From PALSA-129 sp050014595 (GTDB lineage: Bacteria > Acidobacteriota > Terriglobia > Bryobacterales > Bryobacteraceae), in contig JBEKDA010000006.1 of assembly GCA_050014595.1 (NCBI GenBank), positions 1 through 64,000 on the forward strand: 64,000 bases of DNA, written 5' to 3'. Positions 33,361 to 41,566 of the stretch are shown here, in pieces. Numbering within the stretch: the stretch's first letter is position 1; each line of letters opens with the position of its first letter. Below the pieces are notes generated by a model. The model was not told the DNA's origin and made no database searches. It worked only from the letters and a program-made list of their open reading frames with translations. A program made the position numbers and the translations under genes.

Positions 33361-36300
33361 GTGTCGAGTCCCGAGAACCCCCGCCGGTGGGAAGCGGATG
33401 GAGATCTGTTTGCCGCGGCGTTCGAGCACGCGCCTGTAATGATGGCGATCAGCGTACAGGGCGAAGACGTCTTTCTGGAGGTCAACCGGGAGTTCGAGAG
33501 GGTGTCGGGCTACAGCCGGGAAGAGGTGATCGGGAAGAGCGTGGTAGGACTGGGTCTGATTGCGCCGGAGGAGCGGGACCGCCTGGCGGAAGTTTTGGGT
33601 GAAGCCGCGCCGGCACTGGGGATCGAGCTGTTGTTCCGCGCGAAGAACGGGGCGTCCCGGAGGTGCTTGTGCAGTATGGTGCCGGTGAGCATCGGTGGAG
33701 TTGCCCGGACGTTGGCGCTGGGAATCGACGTCACCGGACACGCCCGCTATGAAGCGGAGCGAGGGCTGACGATTGAGCTGCTCGGTCTGCTGAATGCCCC
33801 CAGCACGATGCGGGAAATGATGGAGGGCACGACCAGGCTGCTGCAGAAGTTCACAGGATGCGACGCGGTGGCCATACGGGTGCGGGAGGGCAGCGATTTT
33901 CCGTTTTACACCACCTGGGGACTGTCGAATGAATTCGTGCGGGAAGAGAGCTGCCTCTGCACGGGCGACGATCCGGCGCCGGAGTGCCTTTGCGGAGCGG
34001 TTCTGACCGGACAATTCAAGCCCGGGCTGGAGGTTGTGACGGCGTACGGCAGCTTCTGGACGAACAGCCTGGGCGATCTGGTGAACGGGCCGATGGCCGG
34101 CTGTCTGCCCGCAAGCTTGCGCGGCCGGTGCCTGCGCGAAGGATATGAAGCGGTGGCCCAAATCCCGCTGCGCTTCGCCGGCCGCACGCTGGGGCTGATG
34201 CAGTTCAGCTATGTGCGGCGCGGGAGTATCACGCCGGAAAGCGTGGCATTCCTGGAGCACAGCGCAAAGAGCATCGCCACCGCCATCGAACAGCGCCAAA
34301 CCCAGGCGGCCTTGCGGGCGAGCGAATTGCGTTACCGGTTGATCTCCGAGAACACCGGCGATGTGATCTGGCTGATGGACGTGACCACGCGGAAATTTAC
34401 GTATGTCAGCCCCTCGGTGGAGCGGCAGTGTGGATACTCGCCCGAAGAAGTGATGGCGCATCCGGTTGGGGAATTACTGACGCCGGAATCCTACCGCTTT
34501 GTGGAAATGAGTTTTCGGGAACGGCTGGCAAAGTTCCAAGCGGGGAGCGAAGCCGAGCGAATTCAAACCTACGAGGTGGACCAGCGGCGGCGGGACGGTT
34601 CCATCATACGCGTGGAAATGGTGATCACGCTATTGGCAGGGGAAGACCGGTGCGTACGCGAGATTCTGGGAGTGTCGCGCGACGTCACGGAGCGTTACCG
34701 GTACACCGAAGCACTGCGCGAGAAAGAGTATTGGCTGGGCGAATCGCAGCGGGTTTCACGCATCGGCACCTACGTCATGGACATCGCTACCGGCGTATGG
34801 ACCAGTTCGGCGACGCTGGACGAGATCTTCGGCATCGGGCCGGAATACAACCACAACCTGGACGGCTGGGCGGCTCTGGTGTATGCCGAGGATCGACGGG
34901 ACATGATGGAGTATTTCCAGCACGAGGTGGTGGAACGGCAGCGGCCCTTCGACCGGGAGCACCGCATCGTGCGGCTGACCGACGGGCAGATCCGATGGGT
35001 GCGTGGGCGCGGCGAACTGATTCGCAACGCCAAGGGTGAGCTGGTGACCCTGGCGGGCACGACTCAGGACATCACGGAACGAAAGCGGCTGGAGGAGCAA
35101 CTGCTGCAGGCGCAGAAGATGGAATCGGTGGGGCGGCTGGCGGGGGGAGTGGCCCACGACTTCAACAATCTGCTGACGGTGATCAACGGCTATTGCGACC
35201 TGATGCTGGAGGGGATGGAGACATCGGATCCGTTGAAAGAGCAACTGGATGAGGTCCGCGGCGCAGGGCAGCGCGCGGCCGCGCTGACACAGCAATTGCT
35301 GGCGTTCAGCCGGCGTCAGGTGATGCGGCCGCAGGTGCTGGACCTGAACGGCTTTTTGCGGGAGACCGAGCGGCTCTTGCAGAGGCTGATTGGGGAAGAT
35401 GTCCGGCTGGTAACGGTTCTGGATGCGGCGTTGGGCAAGGTGAAGGCGGATCCGGGACAGATCAACCAGGTGATTCTGAACCTGGCGGTGAACGGGAGAG
35501 ACGCCATGCCCGGAGGCGGGTGCCTGACGATCGAGACGGCCAACGTGGATATCGACGCGGAGAGCGCCGCGGCGCAAGTGGGCTCGCGCGCCGGGCGCTA
35601 TGTGCGGCTGTCGGTGAGCGATACGGGTGCGCGGATGGATGTGGAGACCAGGCAGCACCTGTTCGAGCCGTTCTTCACGACCAAGCCGGCGGGGCAAGGC
35701 ACGGGCCTGGGGCTTTCGAGCGTATACGGAATCGTGCGGCAGAGCGATGGCTGGATTACGGTGTACAGCGAGCCGGGCCAGGGCACGCAGTTTCACGTTT
35801 ACTTGCCGCGACTGGAAGAGGATGGAGAAGCCGCGGCTGCGCCGGTGGAGAATCCCACGCCGGCGTTCGGCACCGAGACGATTCTGGTAACGGAGGACCA
35901 GGACAACGTCCGCAGGCTGGTGTCGCGGATGCTGCGTGGCTTCGGCTACCACGTGCTGGAAGCGGCCACCGGAGGGGAAGCGCTGGCGGCGGCGGCGGCG
36001 CATGCCGGACCGATCCACCTATTGATCACCGATGTGGTGATGCCGGAAATGTCGGGCCGCGAACTGAGCGCCGAACTGAAGCGGCGGAGGCCGGAGATTC
36101 GGATGCTGTACATGTCCGGATATACAGGCAACGTGATCGCGCGGCATGGTCTTCTGGAAGAGGGCGTGGCCTTCATAGAGAAGCCGTTCACGGCGGAATC
36201 GCTGGCAAGCAAAGTGCGCGACACGCTGGGAAGCGCACCGGCGGCCGGGGCGATTCTGGTGGTGGACGATGACGCGGCCATCCGCGGCCTGTTTCACAAG

Positions 36301-36606
36301 ATACTGGCGCGGGCGGGATACCGTGTGATGGAAGCTGCCGATGGGGCCCAGGCTCTGGCAGCGGTGAGCAAAGGCGGGGTGGACCTGGTGATCACCGATC
36401 TGGTGATGCCGGAGAAAGAGGGGATCGAAACGATTGTGGAGATCCGCAAGAGCCATCCACAGGTGAAAATCGCGGCGGTCTCGGGCGCATTTGGCGGCAG
36501 GTATCTGGAGACTGCATCGCTGTTGGGGGCGGAAGCAGCGCTGTCGAAACCGGTGTCCGAGGAGGCGCTGGTGGGTATGGTGCGGCGCCTGTTGGGTGGG
36601 AGCTAG
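33361..36606 (+). CDS. PAS/GAF hybrid sensor histidine kinase with two receiver domains
   Basis: The start is GTG 33361, with AAGGAGG upstream. Domains in the 1081-residue soluble product: PAS (about 20-135), GAF (135-315), PAS (320-450), PAS/PAC (455-575), HisKA with His599 in GGVAHDFNNLL, HATPase (about 690-815), then two receiver domains with Asp891 (LLITDVVMPEMSG) and Asp1013 (LVITDLVMPEKEG). The G1 box reads DTGAR (Arg758) where DxGxG is expected; N, F and G2 boxes look normal (EPFFTTK, GTGLGLSSV). No membrane segment is seen, so it senses a cytoplasmic signal. No dedicated output regulator is adjacent. Confidence 0.92.
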   Translation: MSSPENPRRWEADGDLFAAAFEHAPVMMAISVQGEDVFLEVNREFERVSGYSREEVIGKSVVGLGLIAPEERDRLAEVLGEAAPALGIELLFRAKNGASRRCLCSMVPVSIGGVARTLALGIDVTGHARYEAERGLTIELLGLLNAPSTMREMMEGTTRLLQKFTGCDAVAIRVREGSDFPFYTTWGLSNEFVREESCLCTGDDPAPECLCGAVLTGQFKPGLEVVTAYGSFWTNSLGDLVNGPMAGCLPASLRGRCLREGYEAVAQIPLRFAGRTLGLMQFSYVRRGSITPESVAFLEHSAKSIATAIEQRQTQAALRASELRYRLISENTGDVIWLMDVTTRKFTYVSPSVERQCGYSPEEVMAHPVGELLTPESYRFVEMSFRERLAKFQAGSEAERIQTYEVDQRRRDGSIIRVEMVITLLAGEDRCVREILGVSRDVTERYRYTEALREKEYWLGESQRVSRIGTYVMDIATGVWTSSATLDEIFGIGPEYNHNLDGWAALVYAEDRRDMMEYFQHEVVERQRPFDREHRIVRLTDGQIRWVRGRGELIRNAKGELVTLAGTTQDITERKRLEEQLLQAQKMESVGRLAGGVAHDFNNLLTVINGYCDLMLEGMETSDPLKEQLDEVRGAGQRAAALTQQLLAFSRRQVMRPQVLDLNGFLRETERLLQRLIGEDVRLVTVLDAALGKVKADPGQINQVILNLAVNGRDAMPGGGCLTIETANVDIDAESAAAQVGSRAGRYVRLSVSDTGARMDVETRQHLFEPFFTTKPAGQGTGLGLSSVYGIVRQSDGWITVYSEPGQGTQFHVYLPRLEEDGEAAAAPVENPTPAFGTETILVTEDQDNVRRLVSRMLRGFGYHVLEAATGGEALAAAAAHAGPIHLLITDVVMPEMSGRELSAELKRRRPEIRMLYMSGYTGNVIARHGLLEEGVAFIEKPFTAESLASKVRDTLGSAPAAGAILVVDDDAAIRGLFHKILARAGYRVMEAADGAQALAAVSKGGVDLVITDLVMPEKEGIETIVEIRKSHPQVKIAAVSGAFGGRYLETASLLGAEAALSKPVSEEALVGMVRRLLGGS

Positions 36607-36652
36607 CGGACCCGGTACAATGTTGAATGCCGCCCGAGAATGGGGCGGCTGG

Positions 36653-36728
<76 letters not shown>

Positions 36729-36781
36729 AGCGAACCGTTCCCTAAGCCTGAGCTAAGTCGGTTTCGGCAGGCGACGGGCAA

Positions 36782-38140
36782 TCACAGAATGTAGCGGCTG
36801 AGGTCCTGGTCTTTTACGATATCGGCGAGTTGCTTGCGGACGTAGGCGGAGTCGACTCTGACGGTCTTCTTCTTGAGATCGGGGCCGGCGAAGGAAACGT
36901 CTTCCAGCATCTTCTCCATGATGGTGTGGAGGCGGCGGGCGCCGATGTTCTCGGAGCTTTCGTTCACCTGGGCGGCGAAACGGGCCACCTCTTCCAGCGC
37001 GTCGTCGGTGAGGATGAGCTTGATGCCTTCGGTTTCGAGCAGGGCGGTGTACTGCTTGGCGAGGGCGTTCTTGGGCTCTTTCAGGATGCGGATGAAATCC
37101 TCGACGGTGAGGGATTTAAGCTCGACCCGGATGGGGAAGCGGCCCTGGAGTTCGGGGATCAGATCGCTGGGTTTGGAGACGTGGAATGCGCCGGCGGCGA
37201 TGAAGAGGATGTGGTCGGTGCGCACAAAGCCGTAGCGGGTGTTGACGGTGGTGCCTTCGACGATGGGGAGGATGTCGCGCTGCACGCCTTCGCGGCTGAC
37301 GTCGGGGCCGTGGCCGGATTCGCGGCCGGCGATTTTGTCGATTTCGTCGAGGAAGATGATGCCGCTTGATTCGACGCGTTCGAGCGCCATGCGAGTGACC
37401 TGGTCCATGTCGATGAGCTTCTGCTCTTCTTCCTGGACGAGGTAGTCGAGGGCTTCGGCGACGCGCATTTTGCGGCGGCGCGTTTTCTGGCCGAAGAGGT
37501 TGGGCAGCATGTCCTTGAGGTTGATGCCCATTTCTTCGACGCCCATGTTGGTGGTGACCTCCAAGTTGGGCGGGCGGTCTTTGACTTCGAGCTCGACCAG
37601 ACGTTCATCGAGTTTGCCGTCGCGGAGGCGCTCGCGGAGTTTCTCGCGGGTGCGTTCGACGCTCTCGCTGGGCTCGGGTTGCGGGGGCATGAGGAGATCC
37701 AGCAGGCGCTCCTCGGCATTCAGTTCGGCGCGGTCGGCGACTTCGTCGAGGCGCTCCTCGCGGACCATGTCGATGGCGATGTCGACGAGGTCGCGGATCA
37801 TGGATTCCACGTCGCGCCCGACGTAGCCGACCTCGGTGAACTTGCTGGCCTCCACCTTCATGAACGGGGAATTGGAGAGTTTGGCGAGGCGGCGCGCGAG
37901 TTCGGTTTTGCCGACGCCGGTGGGGCCGATCATGAGGATGTTTTTGGGCATGACCTCTTCGGCCATCTCCGGCGCGAGTTTCTGGCGGCGGATGCGGTTG
38001 CGGAGGGCGATGGCCACGGCGCGCTTGGCGTCGGCCTGGCCAACGACGTGTTTGTCGAGCTCGCGGACGATTTCGCGGGGAGTCAATTCGTCGAGGATGG
38101 GCTCTTCATCGACGGACTGGGACGGAAGGTAAATGACCAT
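36782..38140 (-). CDS. hslU: HslU, ATPase subunit of the HslVU protease
   Basis: A 452-residue AAA+ unfoldase with Walker A GPTGVGKTELARRLAK, the substrate-channel loop ESMIRDLVDIAI after YVGRDV, the helical I-domain (about 110-240), Walker B IIFLDEIDKIA, sensor and arginine-finger region, and the C-terminal SRYIL tail that inserts into HslV. It feeds unfolded proteins to HslV. hslV ends two bases upstream, so the pair forms an operon hslV-hslU. Confidence 0.97.
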   Translation of the reverse strand: MVIYLPSQSVDEEPILDELTPREIVRELDKHVVGQADAKRAVAIALRNRIRRQKLAPEMAEEVMPKNILMIGPTGVGKTELARRLAKLSNSPFMKVEASKFTEVGYVGRDVESMIRDLVDIAIDMVREERLDEVADRAELNAEERLLDLLMPPQPEPSESVERTREKLRERLRDGKLDERLVELEVKDRPPNLEVTTNMGVEEMGINLKDMLPNLFGQKTRRRKMRVAEALDYLVQEEEQKLIDMDQVTRMALERVESSGIIFLDEIDKIAGRESGHGPDVSREGVQRDILPIVEGTTVNTRYGFVRTDHILFIAAGAFHVSKPSDLIPELQGRFPIRVELKSLTVEDFIRILKEPKNALAKQYTALLETEGIKLILTDDALEEVARFAAQVNESSENIGARRLHTIMEKMLEDVSFAGPDLKKKTVRVDSAYVRKQLADIVKDQDLSRYIL

Positions 38141-38142
38141 GG

Positions 38143-38682
38143 CTACTCGAGCTCCTCGTAGGTCACGGTGTCGTTGGTATAGATGCAGATCTTGCCGGCG
38201 ATGGCCATGGCCTGTTCGGCGATGTGGCGGGCGGAGAGCTTGGTGTTACGGAGGAGGGCGAGCGCGGCGGACATGGCGAACGGGCCGCCGGAACCGATGG
38301 CGGAGATGCCTTCGTCGGGCTCAATCACGTCGCCGTTGCCGCTCACCAGGTAGGTGTTCTTGGTGTCGGCGACCAGCAGGAGGGCTTCCAGGTGGCGGAG
38401 CACGCGGTCGGTGCGCCACTCTTTGGCGAGCTCCACCACGGAGCGGGGCAGGTTGCCGTTGAACTGTTCGAGCTTGGCTTCGAAGCGCGAGAAGAGCGCG
38501 AAGGCGTCGGCGGTAGAGCCGGCGAAGCCCGCCAGGACCTTGTCGTTATACAGCCGCCGCAGTTTTTTGGCGGTGCCTTTGAGAACTTCGCTGCCGAGGG
38601 TCACCTGGCCGTCCCCGGCCATCACGACCTTGTTGTCCCGGCGGACACAAATCACCGTCGTCGACCGTATCTTCTGTTTCAT
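38143..38682 (-). CDS. hslV: HslV, peptidase subunit of the HslVU protease
   Basis: A 179-residue Ntn-hydrolase. Removal of a short propeptide (MKQKIRS) would free the catalytic Thr of STTVICVRRDNKVVMAGDGQV. GSTADAFALFSRFEAKLEQ and SGNGDVIEPDEGISAIGSGG are typical. It forms the double-hexamer core degraded through by HslU. Its start codon lies only five bases from the GTGTG that begins the group II intron, so its promoter and leader sit inside or were replaced by the intron. Confidence 0.96.
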   Translation of the reverse strand: MKQKIRSTTVICVRRDNKVVMAGDGQVTLGSEVLKGTAKKLRRLYNDKVLAGFAGSTADAFALFSRFEAKLEQFNGNLPRSVVELAKEWRTDRVLRHLEALLLVADTKNTYLVSGNGDVIEPDEGISAIGSGGPFAMSAALALLRNTKLSARHIAEQAMAIAGKICIYTNDTVTYEELE

Positions 38683-38687
38683 TGTCT

Positions 38688-39298
38688 GTGTGACCCCATT
38701 TTAACGCACTGCGCCAACGGGTCCGTCGGGCGTGGGACAGACCGAGCGCCGGGATAAACCGGCATGCAATAAGGAATGAAAGAGTCCAACAGGAAAGGAG
38801 CAGCGAATCCATCCTGACCCCGAGTCCTGCAGGGCGCATCGCGAGGTGCGGTCCGAAGCGTAGACAGGGGGCGACGGGCAGGGTATTGAGCTTCGAAAAC
38901 CACGAACTGAGGTCGCCGACCCTGTGGTCTGAAGGGGAAGGCAACACGCTGTCACGGCGCTAAAATCGCGAGCCGGGCGGCGGGCCCACGCAGTCTGAGA
39001 CCCCTGGCACGCCGCGAAATTGCATGCACGAGAACCGGGAGACCTCATTGCCGACTGCGCGCGCCAGCGGCAGCCCGTTACTGGGGCCGGGTGTTACAGC
39101 GGCGCTCACAAAAGGGGAAAGCCTCTGCCATCCGGCCGGGTCGTCTTTTCACGCGCTGGTTGCCTCGTCCCAAGGTGGTGCACACTGACCCGGAGCAGCG
39201 CTTTGCCGCTACCCATCCAAGGTAAGAGCCGTATGCGTCAATCGCGCTCGTACGGATCCGTGCGGGGGGTGCGAGGAAACTCGCATCCCTACCGCGAC
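38688..39298 (+). mobile_element. ORF-less group II intron
   Basis: The right end shows a textbook domain V (39226-39258): GAGCCGTATGCG, loop TCAA, then CTCGTACGGATC. It is followed by domain VI (39262-39295), a hairpin with a GAAA loop (39276-39279) and an unpaired A at 39291, seven bases before the proposed 3' end (AC, 39298). The left end GTGTG (38688-38692) fits the GUGYG consensus. The 400 bases between hold paired, G-rich, non-coding sequence such as GTCTGAAGGGGAAGG, as expected for domains I-III. About 610 bases leave no room for the reverse transcriptase normally in domain IV, so mobility would need a protein in trans. The exact 5' end is less sure than the 3' end. Confidence 0.75.
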
Positions 39299-39479
39299 AT
39301 CGGGTTTCGTGGTCTGTCAATTGGTCGTCTTTGGGAAGGGCGCCGGCGATGAATTCGCCATGGCCTGCTTAAGCCTGGCGTGCCCGATTACTACCTGTCA
39401 TAGTAAATCGCTGCTCGATTGCCGTCTGATATACTTCCGTTTCCCGCGGATCACGCAGGGAAAGGGGCTCTCAGGTCCG

Positions 39480-40094
39480 ATGCTGCCGATAATCCTCGCA
39501 ACCTATGGAACCGTGTTTGTCGCCGAGATTGTAGGCGACAAGCTGCTGTATACCACCGGCGTTCTGGCCACGCGGTACAAGACGGTGCCGATCATGTGCG
39601 GCATGGCGATTGCATTCATGCTGAAGATGGGCGTGGCGGTGTACGTGAGCAAGTTCATTTCGCACCTGCCGCCGTGGCTGGTGGCCTTGATCACGGCCAT
39701 TAACTTCATCGCGATTGCCATCGTGCTCTGGCGGAAGCCGGACAAGCGGGAGATCAAAGAGTATCCGGCGTCGCGCGCGGTCGGGGTATCGTTCGCCGCC
39801 ATCTTTTTTTCGGAATGGGGCGACGTGGGGCAACTCACGGCGGCCGGAATGGCATTGAAGTTTCCGAACGCGCTTCTGCTGGTGTGGATTGGCGCAGTGG
39901 CGGCAATGGTGACCAAAGGGGCGCTAGCAGCGTCCATCGGAGCGGGCGTGCGGGGATGGATCCAGGCGCACTTGTCTCCGAAAGTCATCCGCTACGCGGC
40001 GGTGGGACTGCTGCTTTTCCTGGGACTGTTATCGGTGATCGAGACGCTGAGCGACGAGCGCGCCCCGGGCATGCTTCTCGGCCTGATGCGGTAG
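39480..40094 (+). CDS. GDT1/TMEM165 (UPF0016) family cation transporter
   Basis: The start is ATG 39480. The 204-residue product has about six membrane helices in two halves, each with the family's acidic motif: AEIVGDKLLYTT (about residues 15-26) and FSEWGDVGQLT (about 118-128). The family consensus is E-x-G-D-K/R-S/T. The first motif has one extra residue between Glu and Gly, and the second has Val in place of Lys. Family members export Mn(2+) or Ca(2+). Stand-alone two-repeat form is usual. I could not recognise a yybP-ykoY manganese riboswitch in the 180 bases upstream. The MFS gene follows after 19 bases. Confidence 0.8.
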   Translation: MLPIILATYGTVFVAEIVGDKLLYTTGVLATRYKTVPIMCGMAIAFMLKMGVAVYVSKFISHLPPWLVALITAINFIAIAIVLWRKPDKREIKEYPASRAVGVSFAAIFFSEWGDVGQLTAAGMALKFPNALLLVWIGAVAAMVTKGALAASIGAGVRGWIQAHLSPKVIRYAAVGLLLFLGLLSVIETLSDERAPGMLLGLMR

Positions 40095-40113
40095 GTGGTA
40101 TCGTACGAAGTTC

Positions 40114-41289
40114 ATGGTTACCCAGCAGGAACGCGCTGCTGCGCTGCGCTTCATCATGTGCCTTGGCATCGTCAGCCTGTTTGCCGACATGACGTATGAA
40201 GGGGCGGCCAGCATCGTCGGTCCGTTTCTGAAGGATCTTGGCGCGAGCGGCGCACAGGTGGGCATCATCGCCGGCTTTGGCGAGATGATCGCCGCCAGCC
40301 TGCGGTACTTTTCCGGCCGCTTCGTCGACCGCACGCGGGCGTACTGGGGCATGGCCATCCTGGGATACTTCATGAACTTGGTGGTCGTGCCGACGATGGC
40401 CTTCGCCGGAAACTGGCAGATGGCGGCGCTGCTGATCGTGGTGGAGCGCACCGGCAAGAGCCTGCGCGGGCCGGCGCGGGACGTTCTGCTTTCGGAGGCC
40501 ACCGGCAAAATCGGCCACGGCTGGGGATTCGGGATTCACGCCGCGATGGACCAGACGGGCGCGGTGCTGGGGCCGTTGCTGATGGCCGAAGCGGTGATGC
40601 GAGCGCACCATTTTGGTCCGGCGTACCTGCGCCTGGCATTTCCGGCGGCGGGGGCGCTCATCGCGCTGCTGGTGGGCCGCGCGATTTATCCGAATGCCGG
40701 CCGCACCGCGCCGAAGCAAATCGAGCAGAAGAGTCTGCCGAAAGTTTTCTGGAGGTATACCGTGGCGGCCGGAGTGCTGGCCTGCGGATTCGTGGACTTT
40801 GCGCTGCTCTCTTTCCACTTCCAGGACGCGCACCTGGCCAGGCAGGCAGTCATTCCGCTGCTTTTCTCCGGGGCCATGGGTCTGAACGGTCTGAGCGCCC
40901 TGTTTCTGGGAAAGCTTTTCGACCGGTATGGGATCGTGGTGCTTTCGTTGGGAACTCTCATTTCGCTGCTGGCGCTGCCGCTAGGATTTTTGGGCGGCAC
41001 CGCGGCGGCGATTGCCAGCGTGGCGTGCTGGGCCACGGGCATGGGCGCGCAGGATGCATGCCTCCGCTCCGGCATCGCGCAGGTGGTTTCCATGAACAAG
41101 CGCGGCAGCGCGTTTGGCGCGTTCAATGGCGTGTACGGCATCATGTGGTTCCTGGGGAGCGCCGCCATGGGGTTGCTCTACGACCACTCGACGGTGGCGC
41201 TGGTGATCTTCGGCATGGCGTTGCAGTTCGCGGCGGCGATAATGTTCTTCCGGCTGCGGGGACCGCTGGCGGCCGCGGCAAAGCAGTAA
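40114..41289 (+). CDS. MFS transporter
   Basis: A 391-residue membrane protein with about twelve helices. N-terminal features include LCLGIVSLFADMTYEGAASIVGPFL and the loop GRFVDRTRAYWGMAI after TM2. A charged RTGKSLRGPARDVLLSEA follows TM4. It belongs to the YjiJ/YxiO-like or unassigned MFS groups; the substrate is unknown. It lies 19 bases after the GDT1 gene, so the two are likely one transcript. The convergent region beyond its stop holds several hairpins. Confidence 0.85.
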   Translation: MVTQQERAAALRFIMCLGIVSLFADMTYEGAASIVGPFLKDLGASGAQVGIIAGFGEMIAASLRYFSGRFVDRTRAYWGMAILGYFMNLVVVPTMAFAGNWQMAALLIVVERTGKSLRGPARDVLLSEATGKIGHGWGFGIHAAMDQTGAVLGPLLMAEAVMRAHHFGPAYLRLAFPAAGALIALLVGRAIYPNAGRTAPKQIEQKSLPKVFWRYTVAAGVLACGFVDFALLSFHFQDAHLARQAVIPLLFSGAMGLNGLSALFLGKLFDRYGIVVLSLGTLISLLALPLGFLGGTAAAIASVACWATGMGAQDACLRSGIAQVVSMNKRGSAFGAFNGVYGIMWFLGSAAMGLLYDHSTVALVIFGMALQFAAAIMFFRLRGPLAAAAKQ

Positions 41290-41310
41290 ATTACTATCAT
41301 CGCGAGTAAT
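41290..41310. repeat. short inverted repeat after the MFS stop
   Basis: ATTACT (41290-41295) and AGTAAT (41305-41310) flank nine bases immediately after the MFS stop codon. No U-tract follows. It may be part of a bidirectional termination region between two convergent operons. Confidence 0.4.
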
Positions 41311-41391
41311 TCAACTACTATTGCGGCCGTGGTATTACTCGGTTAGACTGGGCCAAACACAATAGGAAACGGAGGACAGTTTCCCTGAAAT

Positions 41392-41509
41392 CCGGCAGCC
41401 GTCTACGGCTGCCGGACCTCCGTTTTCAGGGCAGTAAGGTCCACCGCTCTTACACCCCCTTGTGGGGCTCTGTGTTGCTGCAACCGCGTTGCCACGGCTC
41501 ACGCCGTGG
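41392..41509. repeat. multi-hairpin intergenic element between convergent genes
   Basis: Hairpin CCGGCAGCCGT-CT-ACGGCTGCCGG (41392-41415) is enclosed by further pairing of AAACGGAGG (from about 41368) with CCTCCGTTTT and of CCCTGAAA with TTTTCAGGG. A second hairpin, CCACGGC-TCAC-GCCGTGG, lies at 41492-41509. Position between the convergent MFS gene and TonB-type receptor suggests bidirectional termination, but the design matches other hairpins in the window. Confidence 0.75.
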
Positions 41510-41566
41510 GCTACTGTCTTTCGCCCGCACGGGCTCTATTAGCACCACATCTGGCGGTCAGGAAGG

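Noticed and set aside
39300..39479. Possible yybP-ykoY manganese riboswitch upstream of the GDT1-type gene
   Set aside because: Expected because of the gene family, but I could not find the conserved loop sequences.
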